A DNA stretch of 53,954 nt from Candidatus Desulfosporosinus nitrosoreducens (GTDB lineage: Bacteria > Bacillota > Desulfitobacteriia > Desulfitobacteriales > Desulfitobacteriaceae), in contig NZ_JAVHUW010000055.1 of the NCBI RefSeq assembly GCF_030954495.1, positions 1 to 53,954 on the forward strand, given 5' to 3'. The notes beneath the pieces are model-generated. The model had not been told where the DNA came from and searched no databases. It saw nothing but the letters and a program-made list of their open reading frames with translations. Below, in pieces: positions 45,401 through 53,770 of the stretch; the stretch's first letter is position 1, and each line of letters starts with the position of its first letter. Position numbers and translations under genes: made by a program.

Positions 45401-46291
45401 TTTGGGCTGGAAATTCGAGATTTCCGTTAAGCAACCGGCAAATAATTGGATCGTTTTAGTCTGCCATTCTGTGGGCAAATAAATGTATGAAAACGATCTT
45501 GTCAAGACCACACCTTCCGGATTGATTATCTTTAAAGTGTTCAAAGAAAGTTCTTTACGAACCGTCCAATTGGAAAGAACTGAAACGCCTAAGCCGGCTT
45601 CAACAGTTCCTTTAATAATTTGAATACTCCCCAATTCCAGAACATGGGCAGGGGTAATCTTAAGTTCTTCAAGGGCCTTTTCTGCTATATGTCTGGTTCC
45701 CGACCCTTTTTCACGCAGAATCCAGGTTTGCCTTGCCAGTCCTTCTACCGTAGGTACCTCGCCAAGATTAAAATCATGATTTGAAGCAGCTATAAAGCTA
45801 ACCGTATCTTGAGCAAAAGGAACCACCTTTAAACTCTCGCTGGAAAATTCGGTTTCAATAATACCAATATCGGCCTCACGATTCCGTACTTGATGAATTA
45901 CTTCATCACTATTTACGATATTAACCGTAAAGGCTATTTGCGGATATAATTTTTGAAATCGCCGCAGAACGTACGGCAAAATATATTCACCAAAAGTAAA
46001 ACTGGCACTGATAACGATACTGCCACATTCACCGTAAAGCAATTCATCAACCAAGCGCCTCGTCTCTTTATCGTGAGCCAGAATTTGCTTGGCCTGGTGA
46101 AACACTAGTTTACCTGCTTTTGTAAGGCTAACCGAACGTTTGTCCCGTTCCAATAAAGTGACCTGATACTCGGACTCCAAATTCTGAATATGCTGGGTAA
46201 CTGCCGGTTGAGTAATATGCAAGACAGCGGCAGCCCGAGTAAAGCTTTTTTCTTCCACCACCGTCACAAACGTAAGAAGACGCTGGTCCAA
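45398..46291 (-). CDS. LysR-family regulator
   Basis: 297 residues. The winged helix is at 1-60 (LLTFVTVVEEKSFTRAAAVLHITQPAVTQHIQNLESEY), and the periplasmic-binding-like effector domain at about 90-295. It resembles the CysL/YwfK type of regulators. It is divergent from a TDT transporter, so it probably controls that gene in response to a small anion (inference). Its stop codon comes from the end of repeat copy 6. Confidence 0.93.
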   Translation of the reverse strand: MDQRLLTFVTVVEEKSFTRAAAVLHITQPAVTQHIQNLESEYQVTLLERDKRSVSLTKAGKLVFHQAKQILAHDKETRRLVDELLYGECGSIVISASFTFGEYILPYVLRRFQKLYPQIAFTVNIVNSDEVIHQVRNREADIGIIETEFSSESLKVVPFAQDTVSFIAASNHDFNLGEVPTVEGLARQTWILREKGSGTRHIAEKALEELKITPAHVLELGSIQIIKGTVEAGLGVSVLSNWTVRKELSLNTLKIINPEGVVLTRSFSYIYLPTEWQTKTIQLFAGCLTEISNFQPK

Positions 46292-46364
46292 ATCTATTAC
46301 CTTCTTTCAAAACGGCAACCCTTTGATTTCCTGAATAGTTCACGTTGCCAACATTAATAAGCTA

Positions 46365-46400
46365 TCCTTATTAATCGGATAATAACTAACGATTTTACTT
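46365..46400. promoter_or_regulatory. Candidate LysR binding region
   Basis: TTATT-N8-AATAA dyad near 46370-46387 and AT-rich half sites between the divergent LysR and transporter genes. LysR proteins usually bind such dyads near -65. The assignment is by position only. Confidence 0.35.
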
Positions 46401-46457
46401 ATTAAAGTTTAAGGCATAATCTATAGATAGTCAAATAACTATAGAGGTGATTTAATC

Positions 46458-47558
46458 GTGTCTTTTACAAGAAGCTTCGGTACTAACTGGTTTACGACGG
46501 TTATGGGAATTGGAATTGTTTCGGTTTTAACTTACACGTTCCCTCTGGCCTTACCAGGGCAACATCAAATTGGCAGTCTTCTCTTTATCCTGCTTAATGT
46601 TGTTTTCCTCATTTCTCTGTTACTTTGGTCCGTGCGCTGGATTTGGCATACGGATTGTGCGCTGGATGATTTTCGCCATCCATCACGAGCCATCTTTTAT
46701 GGTGCTCTGGCAATGGCAATTAATGTTGTCGGGAACGCTTATTTTCTTATTGGGACCCATCTCTTGCCTTTAAACCAAGCTTTAGCCATCAGTAAATTCC
46801 TCTGGTTAATTGGCGTTGCCCTTTCTTGTTTTTCGGTCATTACGATTCCCTTTTTGTTATTTGTTAAGCACGAAGTAAAACCGGAGGATGCTTTAGCCAG
46901 TTGGTTGATTCCCGTTGTTCCTCCCATTGTCGCTGCCGCCTGTGGTGTGAATTTACTGCCCTATGCCGGTTCACTGCAAACAGCCATGACTTTTTTCATT
47001 ATTGCCCTGTTTGGAGTTACCTTCTTTTTATTTATTATGGTGAGCGGTCTGGTCTACTTCCGTCTGGTCTATCATAGCCGCTTATCTGGGCAAAAAGTAC
47101 CGAGTTTATGGGTAGAAATCGGCCCGATCGGTATGGCCATGTCTACCGTTTGTGGTTTAACCTTTCAGACCGGGAGTTTGGGACAGTTAGCTCCTCTCCT
47201 GCGCCCTGTGGCACTGCTTTTTGCCGGATCTTTATGGGGAGTGGGCTGGTGGTGGATCATAATCTCTGCCTTACACACCATGCTTCACTTACGCAAGTCC
47301 GGCGAAGGAATTCCTTTTGATTTAGGTTGGTGGAGTTATGTGTTTCCTATTGGAAGCTTTACTAATGGAACTTACGCTTTGGAAAAACTTACTGGCAGCA
47401 ATTTTTTTGCAATTGCCAATACCGTACAATTAAGTATTTTATGGATCTGCTTTATCATTGTCATTTGGAATACCGCTTCAGGAATTGTCAGCGGAAAACT
47501 TTTGAAAAACAGAATCCCGCTTTCCGGGACACGCCATTTATCTTTAATACACAAATGA
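46458..47558 (+). CDS. TDT family transporter (TehA/Ssu1/Mae1 type)
   Basis: 366 residues with ten membrane helices. TDT proteins move small anions: sulfite in Ssu1, malate in Mae1, and TehA is anion-channel-like. The conserved helix ends with GTNWFTTVMGIG at the N-terminus and FDLGWWSYVFPIGSFTNGTYAL near 300 are characteristic. The start is GTG at 46458, preceded by GAGGTGA. It is divergent from a LysR gene. In a sulfur-respiring organism, sulfite export is attractive, but the substrate is not proven by sequence. Confidence 0.88.
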   Translation: MSFTRSFGTNWFTTVMGIGIVSVLTYTFPLALPGQHQIGSLLFILLNVVFLISLLLWSVRWIWHTDCALDDFRHPSRAIFYGALAMAINVVGNAYFLIGTHLLPLNQALAISKFLWLIGVALSCFSVITIPFLLFVKHEVKPEDALASWLIPVVPPIVAAACGVNLLPYAGSLQTAMTFFIIALFGVTFFLFIMVSGLVYFRLVYHSRLSGQKVPSLWVEIGPIGMAMSTVCGLTFQTGSLGQLAPLLRPVALLFAGSLWGVGWWWIIISALHTMLHLRKSGEGIPFDLGWWSYVFPIGSFTNGTYALEKLTGSNFFAIANTVQLSILWICFIIVIWNTASGIVSGKLLKNRIPLSGTRHLSLIHK

Positions 47559-47623
47559 TTCCAGGGTACCTTCCCTCGCTGCAATGCCTTTAATCATAGG
47601 TAAGTAAGGCCTTTAGCCAAGAG

Positions 47624-47754
47624 TTTATCCGCCGACTAATCCGCTCCAAGACTCCCGCTTCGGCAAGCGCTGAGTTAAGAGCGGCTAAGTCCCTGGATAA
47701 GGGCGACTAAGCTTCAGATGAAATTAAAACTCCACCTGAATCAAGTCTTCTTTA
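47624..47754 (+). repeat. Dispersed structured repeat, copy 7 (full length)
   Basis: A full copy with small changes (CCGCCGACTAATCCGCTCCAAG; small hairpin TTCAGATGAAATT). It begins 65 bases after the TDT stop and ends 97 bases before cfa. Here the copy faces the 5' end of the next gene. Confidence 0.92.
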
Positions 47755-47851
47755 TACCCTTTTCCGCCAGCGGTGCCATTAAAATTATGGCATCGATGCT
47801 ATATTTATCCTAGAGGATGGGGAATGCTTAAGAAGAAAGGGGGAAAGTTTA

Positions 47852-49027
47852 ATGAATGTTGACAAACTATTTTACGAAAATCTTTTCGAAGGTCTATTTT
47901 CTGATCCCTGCCAGGTGGAATTCTGGGATGGAGACATCAACCAGTTTGGTGAAGGGGATACGAAATTCCGAATCATTTTGCGTGAACCTATTGCCAAGTC
48001 AGAGATCATCGGAGATTCTTCCCTGGCTTTTGGCGAAGCGTATATGCAGAATAAAATTGAAATCGAAGGAAGTGTCCGAGAGGTCATCGAATCTCTCTAT
48101 AAGAACCAAGAAAGCTTTTTACATCAAAACCCATCCTATCTGAAGTTGGTAAAATTTATTTCCAATGGCGTTAGAAAAAGCAAAGAAAATGCTCAATATC
48201 ATTATGACATTGGCAATGATTTTTACCGTTTATGGCTTGACGACACGTTAACCTATTCCTGCGCTTATTTTAAATCTCCGGAAAATAATTTGCTTCAGGC
48301 TCAGAAAAATAAAGCAGATCATATTCTGCGCAAACTTAATCTGCAAAAAGAGCAGCGTTTGCTGGATATTGGCTGCGGTTGGGGCGAATTAATCCTTACC
48401 GCCGCTCAAAAATACCATGTTAAAGCCCTGGGAATCACGCACAGCCAGGAGCAGTATGAGCATGTTAAGAGCCGTATTGAGCATGAACATCTCAAGGATC
48501 GGGTTGACGTGCAACTCTTGGATTATCGTGAGATTAAAAACCAGGTCTTTGACCGGGTCGTTAGCGTAGGAATGCTTGAGCATGTTGGAAAAGAACATTT
48601 AGGCGAATATTTTGCCACTGTCCGGAAATTACTGGTCGATGGCGGAATTTCTCTGCTTCATTCCATCACAGGACGAGACGGAAGGGGCACAAATTCCTGG
48701 ATTAATAAGTACATTTTTCCTGGGGGCTATATCCCTATGGTCTCTGAACTGATTCAGCAGATGGAAAGTCACAATTTTTATTTACTTGATGCGGAAAGCC
48801 TGAGAAGTCACTATACCCGTACTTTAGAACATTGGGCCCAGAACTTTGAACAGGCCTTGCCTTTGATTCGCGAGAGCAAAGATGAATCCTTTATCCGTAT
48901 GTGGCGCCTCTATCTTCAATCATCTGCTGCCTCATTCAACTGTGGGAACCTGGACCTGCATCAGTTTTTATTCAGCAAAGGTCCCAACAACGATTTACCC
49001 TGGACCCGCGATTATATCTATAACTAG
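47852..49027 (+). CDS. cfa: Cyclopropane-fatty-acyl-phospholipid synthase
   Basis: It adds a methylene group from S-adenosylmethionine across a double bond in membrane phospholipid acyl chains, which stiffens membranes under stress. The protein is 391 residues. An N-terminal lipid-binding part (1-105; IIGDSSLAFGEAYM) precedes the methyltransferase domain with YHYDIGNDFYRLWLDDTLTYSCAYF and the SAM motif LLDIGCGWGEL near 170. The C-terminal region holds HSITG and FIFPGGYIPM-like blocks. AAAGGGGG precedes the ATG. A DsrE-like gene follows 104 bases later on the same strand. Confidence 0.95.
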   Translation: MNVDKLFYENLFEGLFSDPCQVEFWDGDINQFGEGDTKFRIILREPIAKSEIIGDSSLAFGEAYMQNKIEIEGSVREVIESLYKNQESFLHQNPSYLKLVKFISNGVRKSKENAQYHYDIGNDFYRLWLDDTLTYSCAYFKSPENNLLQAQKNKADHILRKLNLQKEQRLLDIGCGWGELILTAAQKYHVKALGITHSQEQYEHVKSRIEHEHLKDRVDVQLLDYREIKNQVFDRVVSVGMLEHVGKEHLGEYFATVRKLLVDGGISLLHSITGRDGRGTNSWINKYIFPGGYIPMVSELIQQMESHNFYLLDAESLRSHYTRTLEHWAQNFEQALPLIRESKDESFIRMWRLYLQSSAASFNCGNLDLHQFLFSKGPNNDLPWTRDYIYN

Positions 49028-49131
49028 GCTCCATATGTCGGGTAAGTATAAAATACAGGATTCGACAGCCACTTTAATCATCAGAAAACGAACGTTTAAT
49101 GGCTAAACGTTTTAAAATCAGGAGGGAAATA

Positions 49132-49476
49132 ATGGATAAGTTTAAGGTGATCTTTCATATCGATGAGCAGGATAAAGCGGATTTAATGCTCCATAATATT
49201 CGCAATTTAATGGCTGATCTTGGTGAGGAAAATTTAAGCATTGAAATGGTGGCTAATAGCACAGCCGTGAAAATGCTCGTGAAGGATACCAATGTATTTG
49301 CGGCAACACTTAAGGAATTAGCAGAAAAGAAGGTTGTATTATGCGCATGTGCCAATGCTATGCGTGATTTAGGTATTCAAAAAGATGAATTGCTTGATTT
49401 TGTGACTGTCGTTTCCGCTGGTGTTGGTGAAATAGTGAAAAAACAGACAGTAGGTTGGGCATATATTCGTCCGTAA
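49132..49476 (+). CDS. DsrE/YchN-like small protein
   Basis: 114 residues. The pattern KVIFHIDEQDKADLMLHNIRNLMADLG at the start, IEMVANSTAVKMLVKD and a Cys-containing VVLCACANAMRDLGI block match the DsrE/DsrF-like fold used in sulfur relay. The two Cys residues (CAC) could carry sulfur. ATG at 49132 follows AGGAGGG; an upstream ATG at 49099 is not supported. It may be cotranscribed with cfa. Its role, sulfur transfer or another, is not settled. Confidence 0.88.
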   Translation: MDKFKVIFHIDEQDKADLMLHNIRNLMADLGEENLSIEMVANSTAVKMLVKDTNVFAATLKELAEKKVVLCACANAMRDLGIQKDELLDFVTVVSAGVGEIVKKQTVGWAYIRP

Positions 49477-49489
49477 GCAGGCAATAGTA

Positions 49490-49624
49490 ATGGGAGAAAT
49501 TAAGCAGGGTATTACCATGAAAATCGGTTTGGGGAGTAGGCACATCCAAGCTCAGGCAGCAAATACTTTTAGCCCGCAAGAAGCTATCCTGCGGGCCATC
49601 CAATACGGTATTGCCATTCAATAG
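49490..49624 (+). CDS. Possible small protein downstream of the DsrE-like gene
   Basis: A 44-codon frame beginning 13 bases after the DsrE-like stop. It reads like real protein (MKIGLGSRHIQAQAANTF, then EAILRAIQYGIAIQ) with an alternating amphipathic helix, and is followed by a terminator. The ribosome binding site is weak. It may be a true small gene or the cut-off start of a larger one. The family is not recognised. Confidence 0.35.
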   Translation: MGEIKQGITMKIGLGSRHIQAQAANTFSPQEAILRAIQYGIAIQ

Positions 49625-49680
49625 ACAAGACCACGAATCGCCGTTTTATAATTATGTGGATTCTCAAGGGACAGCCCTTT

Positions 49681-49710
49681 AAAGCAGCCCTTCCGTAGCG
49701 GCTGCTTTAT
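49681..49710 (+). terminator. Terminator of the cfa-dsrE region
   Basis: AAAGCAGCC pairs with GGCTGCTTT around CTTCCGTAGC, followed by ATAAATT. It closes the plus-strand transcript. The rest of 49711-49834 shows nothing. Confidence 0.7.
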
Positions 49711-49834
49711 AAATTGTGCATGCTCAGCCATTTGCCTGTTCCAAAACTTTTCTTCTTTGATAGCTTCCTTAACATAATCGACTGCCATGTGCCGCTGCAG
49801 TTTCCGCTGCTAATTAAAGGGGCGGTTCATTTTT

Positions 49835-50623
49835 CTAGCCCAGGAAAAACTCAGGCTCACAGCGGCGTGAAGTGTAGTTATTGAGCAACATTTGCGTAAT
49901 TTTAGCAACGGCTTCATGCTGCATAGTCTTGGCCTGCACCGGACATCGTTTCACACAACTGCAACATCTTATACATTTGCCGGGGTCCGCGTCTTGGAAA
50001 TCATCAAAGCTGATAGCGCGCATCGGGCAGTATTCCGCGCAAATTCCGCAATTTAGGCATTCAGCACTGGTTACAGGGGCCATCAACGGTGAAGCGGGTC
50101 TCTCTTTATAAGGATATTTGCCTTTGACAGTGAGTTTTTCTTCCGGGACCTTGTCTCCCAGTGCCTTGAGCTTTTCCTTAATTTTAGCGGCAAAGGTTTG
50201 GGCGATTTGCAAATCCCCGGCATCAGGCCTTCCTGTGGCAACTTTTACAGTATACGAATGTTCACCTATAAAAGCGCCGGCGGCAACGCCTATAAAGCCC
50301 TTCTCTTCCAAAGTATCCTTCAGTTCTAAAAGGGCGTCGTCATAATCCCGGTTGCCATAAACAACGATAAACACTGCAAGCGTCTTATCCCCTTTTACTT
50401 TTGTAAAATAATCAAGGAGAAATTTCGGAACCCTGCCGGAATAGACAGGGACGCCAACTATAACCAAATCATTGCCGCCAAAACAAAGACTCTCCTGTCT
50501 CTGGTCGGGAAAGGTAATATTGTATTCTTTAAATTGATCAGTGAGAGAATTTGCCACTTCTTTAACAACCTTAGCTGTCGTATCCGTCGCGCTAAAATAA
50601 ATTATACTTAATTGTTTGTCCAT
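49835..50623 (-). CDS. EFR1-type flavodoxin-ferredoxin fusion
   Basis: 262 residues. The N-terminal 150 residues are a flavodoxin-like domain (LSIIYFSATDTTAKVVKEVA for FMN phosphate binding, then VPVYSGRVP and VVYGNRDYDDALLEL). The C-terminal part holds two 4Fe-4S clusters of the bacterial ferredoxin type: CLNCGICAEYCP and CIRCCSCVKRCP. Such proteins move electrons in anaerobic metabolism; the exact partner is unknown. ATG at 50623 is preceded by GGGGAGG; a longer frame to 50818 has no start site and is upstream sequence. Confidence 0.92.
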   Translation of the reverse strand: MDKQLSIIYFSATDTTAKVVKEVANSLTDQFKEYNITFPDQRQESLCFGGNDLVIVGVPVYSGRVPKFLLDYFTKVKGDKTLAVFIVVYGNRDYDDALLELKDTLEEKGFIGVAAGAFIGEHSYTVKVATGRPDAGDLQIAQTFAAKIKEKLKALGDKVPEEKLTVKGKYPYKERPASPLMAPVTSAECLNCGICAEYCPMRAISFDDFQDADPGKCIRCCSCVKRCPVQAKTMQHEAVAKITQMLLNNYTSRRCEPEFFLG

Positions 50624-50849
50624 GATAGTTTCCTCCCCCATACTTTCTAACTTCCTTTGTTTATAGGGATTATAACATAAATCCGGCGCAGCCCCTATAA
50701 TACTTCCCGGGACTCCCACCTGCTCCAGGCAAACGAGGGTATGATGAAATGCCCAACGCCTTTGCATTAAGGCCGGAATACCGTATAGAGGCCAGACAGA
50801 CTGGAGCAAATTGAACAAGCAACCAGCTATTGTTAGAGTTTATATTCCC

Positions 50850-50900
50850 AAAAAAGCCTGGGCCTTTCCTGTGTTTAACAAAGGAGTGCCCAGGCTTTTT
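50850..50900. terminator. Bidirectional terminator hairpin
   Basis: AAAAAGCCTGGGC pairs with GCCCAGGCTTTTT, with an inner TTTCCT/AGGAAA-like pairing. It separates the EFR1 gene's upstream region from the PadR promoter. Confidence 0.8.
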
Positions 50901-50926
50901 CTTATGGCAAGTTAGCCAGGTTATAA

Positions 50927-50984
50927 TTGACATCATATTAAAATAGTATATAATCAACAATATAATATATAACTATTTAATATT
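50927..50984 (+). promoter_or_regulatory. Promoter and candidate operator of the padR gene
   Basis: TTGACA (50927-50932) and TATAAT (50949-50954) are 16 bases apart. Overlapping and following them, ATAGTATATAAT and ATAATATATAACTAT form an imperfect inverted repeat, which suits autorepression by a PadR dimer. Confidence 0.6.
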
Positions 50985-51013
50985 AGACAGGTTAATACCA
51001 CAAGGAGGTCACT

Positions 51014-51562
51014 ATGGCTAAGGTTAATAAAACAAAATATGCTCTTTTAGGGGTTCTGAGTTTGACATCGGGTTCGGGCTACGACATAAAAAAGTTTTGC
51101 GATTCTACCATAGCCCACTTTTGGAATGAAAATTATGCTCATATTTATCCCGTGTTAAAGGATCTGGAAGCCGAAGGCCTGGTCAGCAAAACCGCCGAGC
51201 AGAATGAAGGAAGGCCGCCCAAGAGTGTTTATTCTATCACGGACAAAGGCCGGGAAGAACTGCATCAATGGCTTATTCTGCCTGTGGAAGACAGCCCTCA
51301 CCGCATTGAGCTTTTGCTTAAATTGTTTTTTTCTTCTGATCTTCCTTTGGAAAATATCATCGAAAAGCTTACGGAGGCTCGGAAGAAGCACGAGAGTCTT
51401 CTGGAAGACTATCAAAAAGCAGAGGACTTGTTAAAGGCGGATGAATCCCTAAAGGACAATAAAGGCTTGCCTTTGTGGCTGTCCACCATCAGCTTCGGCA
51501 AATATCACGCGGAAGCCATGCTCAAATGGTGTGAGGAAACGATCCAAGCGATTCAGAAATGA
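51014..51562 (+). CDS. PadR-family transcription regulator
   Basis: 182 residues. The winged helix is at about 5-85 (YALLGVLSLTSGSGYDIKKFCDS, then HIYPVLKDLEAEGLV and RPPKSVYSITDKGREEL). The C-terminal 90 residues are helical and of the Vir_act_alpha type used for dimerisation (LLLKLFFSSDLPLENIIEKLTEARKKHESLL). CAAGGAGG precedes the ATG. It begins a two-gene operon with the membrane protein gene 9 bases downstream, and probably represses it (inference). Confidence 0.93.
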   Translation: MAKVNKTKYALLGVLSLTSGSGYDIKKFCDSTIAHFWNENYAHIYPVLKDLEAEGLVSKTAEQNEGRPPKSVYSITDKGREELHQWLILPVEDSPHRIELLLKLFFSSDLPLENIIEKLTEARKKHESLLEDYQKAEDLLKADESLKDNKGLPLWLSTISFGKYHAEAMLKWCEETIQAIQK

Positions 51563-51571
51563 GGGGTAGCG

Positions 51572-52216
51572 ATGAATTCTGCGGATAATTTAAAGGTGGA
51601 GAACCATAATTCAATGCTCAAAGGCCTGATTCTCAAAACTATCTTCAATTGGGAATTTGCCTTCAGTGTCATCATTCCTATCATACTATTTTCCGCTTTC
51701 AGTCATTTCAACCGGGTGCTTACGGGCACCATCCTGGCAGGGCTATGGTCCATTGCCGTCATCTTAATTCAATTTTTAAGCAGTAAAAGGGTCAATATAT
51801 TTGCCGGCATAACCGCGGGAATATCCGCAATCGGCTTAATCGGAACCATAATATCCAGGGACCCTAAGTTTTATTTAGCCTCACCTATTGTCACAGACTC
51901 TATCCTGGCCCTGGTTTTCCTGGGCTCCATCCTCTGGGGCAAGCCCTTGATCCAAGTTTTCGCCGAATATACAGTCAAAGACTCTTTTCCGGAGGAATTA
52001 AAGAAAAGGCCCAAGTATAAAGCAGCTTGGACCATACTGACAGTTGCCTGGGGTGTATTAAGCATAACCCAGGCCTTATTAAGGATTGTCTTGCTTTTCT
52101 CTGTTTCCAACGAGCTTTATTTCAGCATCAGTACAACCTACGGCAATATATCTACTCCTCTTCTGTTAGTGATTTCCTTCTGGTTTCCGGGCTGGTACTG
52201 GAAAAGGAACAATTAG
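51572..52216 (+). CDS. VC0807-like integral membrane protein
   Basis: 214 residues with six to seven membrane helices, similar to the VC0807/intracellular septation A-like group (NWEFAFSVIIPIILF, then a central FLASPIVTDSILALVFLGSILWGKPLIQ). These proteins are of unknown function. Its frame starts 9 bases after the padR stop, with GAGGGGTAG as the ribosome binding site, so the two are cotranscribed. PadR operons of this kind often respond to membrane-active compounds, but that is only inference here. Confidence 0.85.
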   Translation: MNSADNLKVENHNSMLKGLILKTIFNWEFAFSVIIPIILFSAFSHFNRVLTGTILAGLWSIAVILIQFLSSKRVNIFAGITAGISAIGLIGTIISRDPKFYLASPIVTDSILALVFLGSILWGKPLIQVFAEYTVKDSFPEELKKRPKYKAAWTILTVAWGVLSITQALLRIVLLFSVSNELYFSISTTYGNISTPLLLVISFWFPGWYWKRNN

Positions 52217-52231
52217 TCATCTCAAGGTTCC

Positions 52232-53281
52232 TCAATGCTTTCCCAGATGCCTTTGGAACTTGGCAATCTGCTTGCCCCACTGTTTCTCCTGAAAGCGCAG
52301 CTTGCCTTCTTGCTTAGCCTCCAGGAAGGCACGCTCCTTTTGCAGTTTCAACCAGCTTTCCCAGCGGTTCCTTTCCAGTTTTCCGCCGGCAAGGGCTTCC
52401 CGGACAGCACATCCCGGTTCATTGCCATGATGGCAATCCGAGAAACGGCACTGCTTTGTCAGCTCCTCAACATCCCCGAACATAACCTCCATGCCCGCGT
52501 CCGCTTCCCACAGGGCTAAGGAGCGCATGCCGGGGGTATCCAGAATCAAGCCCCCTGCGGGTAAAAGCACAAGTTCCCGGTGGGTGGTGGTATGCCTTCC
52601 CCGACTGTCATTCTCGCGGACGGCCTGGGTTTTTAAAAGCTCTTTGCCCGCCAGAGTATTGACCAGGGTCGATTTGCCCACGCCGGACGAACCGAGCAGG
52701 GCTACCGTTTTTCCTGTTGCAAAGTATTTCCTCAGCTCTGCAATCCCCTCTCCGCTGACACAACTGACGGCCTGAACCTCTACGCCGGGAGACGCGACAC
52801 GGGCGTCTGCCACCCGCTCGGCCACATTGGCGCAGCCATCGGCCTTGGTCAGCACCACAACCGGCAGCGCGCCGCTTTCCCAGGCCGCAATCAGGTATCT
52901 TTCCAGCCTTTTCAGGTTAAAATCCCTGTTCAGGGACTGGACAAGGAACACCGTATCGATATTGGCGGCCACAATTTGCTCTTTGACTTCTATTCCGGCG
53001 GCGGCTCTGGAAAATTTCGTTTTCCTGGCGAGAACCAGACGCACACAAGCTGCTTGAGTTTCCGGAGAATGCTCCAAGGCCAGCCAATCCCCAACCGCCA
53101 GTTGCCCACTCTCATCCAGCTTCTTCAGCGGTCTGCTGATCAGAAGCTCCCCTGTTTCAGTCATCACCCGCAGCTTTTGACCATAGTCGGCAATGATTCT
53201 CGCGGGATACATCCCTTCAGTGGAGTTTTCCCGCCATTCCTTAGCAAAGTGTTCATCCCAGCCATAATTTTTTATATCCAT
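52232..53281 (-). CDS. rsgA: Ribosome small-subunit-dependent GTPase RsgA
   Basis: RsgA checks and helps finish the 30S ribosomal subunit. It is 349 residues. An OB-fold lies at about 20-90, followed by a circularly permuted GTPase: G4 (LTKADG) comes before G1 (GSSGVGKST, near 210) and G3 (DTPGMRSL). The zinc site is CRFSDCHHGNEPGC near 285-298. The family's HTTTHRE switch motif is present. Its start overlaps the end of a small basic gene by 10 bases, so the two are translated together. It is not next to the usual PrpC/PrkC genes. Confidence 0.96.
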   Translation of the reverse strand: MDIKNYGWDEHFAKEWRENSTEGMYPARIIADYGQKLRVMTETGELLISRPLKKLDESGQLAVGDWLALEHSPETQAACVRLVLARKTKFSRAAAGIEVKEQIVAANIDTVFLVQSLNRDFNLKRLERYLIAAWESGALPVVVLTKADGCANVAERVADARVASPGVEVQAVSCVSGEGIAELRKYFATGKTVALLGSSGVGKSTLVNTLAGKELLKTQAVRENDSRGRHTTTHRELVLLPAGGLILDTPGMRSLALWEADAGMEVMFGDVEELTKQCRFSDCHHGNEPGCAVREALAGGKLERNRWESWLKLQKERAFLEAKQEGKLRFQEKQWGKQIAKFQRHLGKH

Positions 53282-53433
53282 GATACTAATCCATCCTTTA
53301 TTGCTTTTTTATCCTTCTGCCTGCGTTTCTTGGTATTCTTTAGTTCATTTTCCTGTATCCTGGTTCGCGGGTTGATCACCCAACTGCCGCGGATTCCTTG
53401 AATACAGGCCAAAGTGCTTTGTTTTTTCAGCAT
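53272..53433 (-). CDS. Small basic protein overlapping rsgA
   Basis: 53 residues, strongly basic in the second half (KNTKKRRQKDKKAIKDG), with a core GIRGSWVINPRTRIQEN that resembles a set of small, uncharacterised RGSWxINPxTR proteins in Clostridia; I recall this pattern but cannot verify it here. GGAGAG precedes three consecutive ATG codons; I take the last (53433). The stop overlaps the rsgA start (ATGGATATAA). The coupling and the charge suggest an RNA or ribosome role (inference). Confidence 0.65.
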   Translation of the reverse strand: MLKKQSTLACIQGIRGSWVINPRTRIQENELKNTKKRRQKDKKAIKDGLVSWI

Positions 53434-53488
53434 CATCATCACTCTCCGCTTTCCAATTCTTAGCCTTCCGCAACCTAAAAAAGCCGAT

Positions 53489-53523
53489 AAAAAGCCCGCA
53501 GGCAACGACCACCTGCGGGTTTT
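53489..53523. terminator. Terminator hairpin
   Basis: AAAAGCCCGCAGG pairs with CCTGCGGGTTTTC around CAACGACCA. It lies upstream of the rsgA operon and would end transcripts arriving from the right. Confidence 0.8.
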
Positions 53524-53579
53524 CGGGTTTACTTCAGGGGGCCTTCCTTAACTCTCCAGGAAGGCATCTTGTTTGCCAA

Positions 53580-53711
53580 GTTTATCCGCTGACTAATCCG
53601 CTCTAAGACTCCCGCTTCGGCAAGCGGTGAGTTAAGAGCGGCTAAGTCCCTGGATAAGGGCGACTAGGCTTCAGATGGAGTTAAAACTCCACCTGCATCA
53701 CGTCTTCTTTA
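53580..53711 (+). repeat. Dispersed structured repeat, copy 8 (full length)
   Basis: The best-preserved large hairpin: TTTATCCGCTGACTAATCCGC to GGATAAGGGCGACTAGG, then TTCAGATGGAGTT/AACTCCACCTGCA and CGTCTTCTTTA. It is a useful reference copy for the family. Confidence 0.93.
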
Positions 53712-53732
53712 TCCCCTAAATTCTGAAAGCAC

Positions 53733-53758
53733 TAAAAAAACACGCTACCAAGGCGTGC
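53733..53758 (-). terminator. Terminator of the broken small gene
   Basis: On the minus strand CACGCC-TTGGTA-GCGTG is followed by TTTTTTT. It lies 13 bases after the stop of the frame described next. Confidence 0.75.
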
Positions 53759-53770
53759 CAATAAATGACT

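Noticed and set aside
49835..50818. Longer reading of the EFR1 protein with 65 extra N-terminal residues
   Set aside because: The extra part has no ribosome binding site and no flavodoxin similarity, while GGGGAGG sits just before the ATG at 50623.
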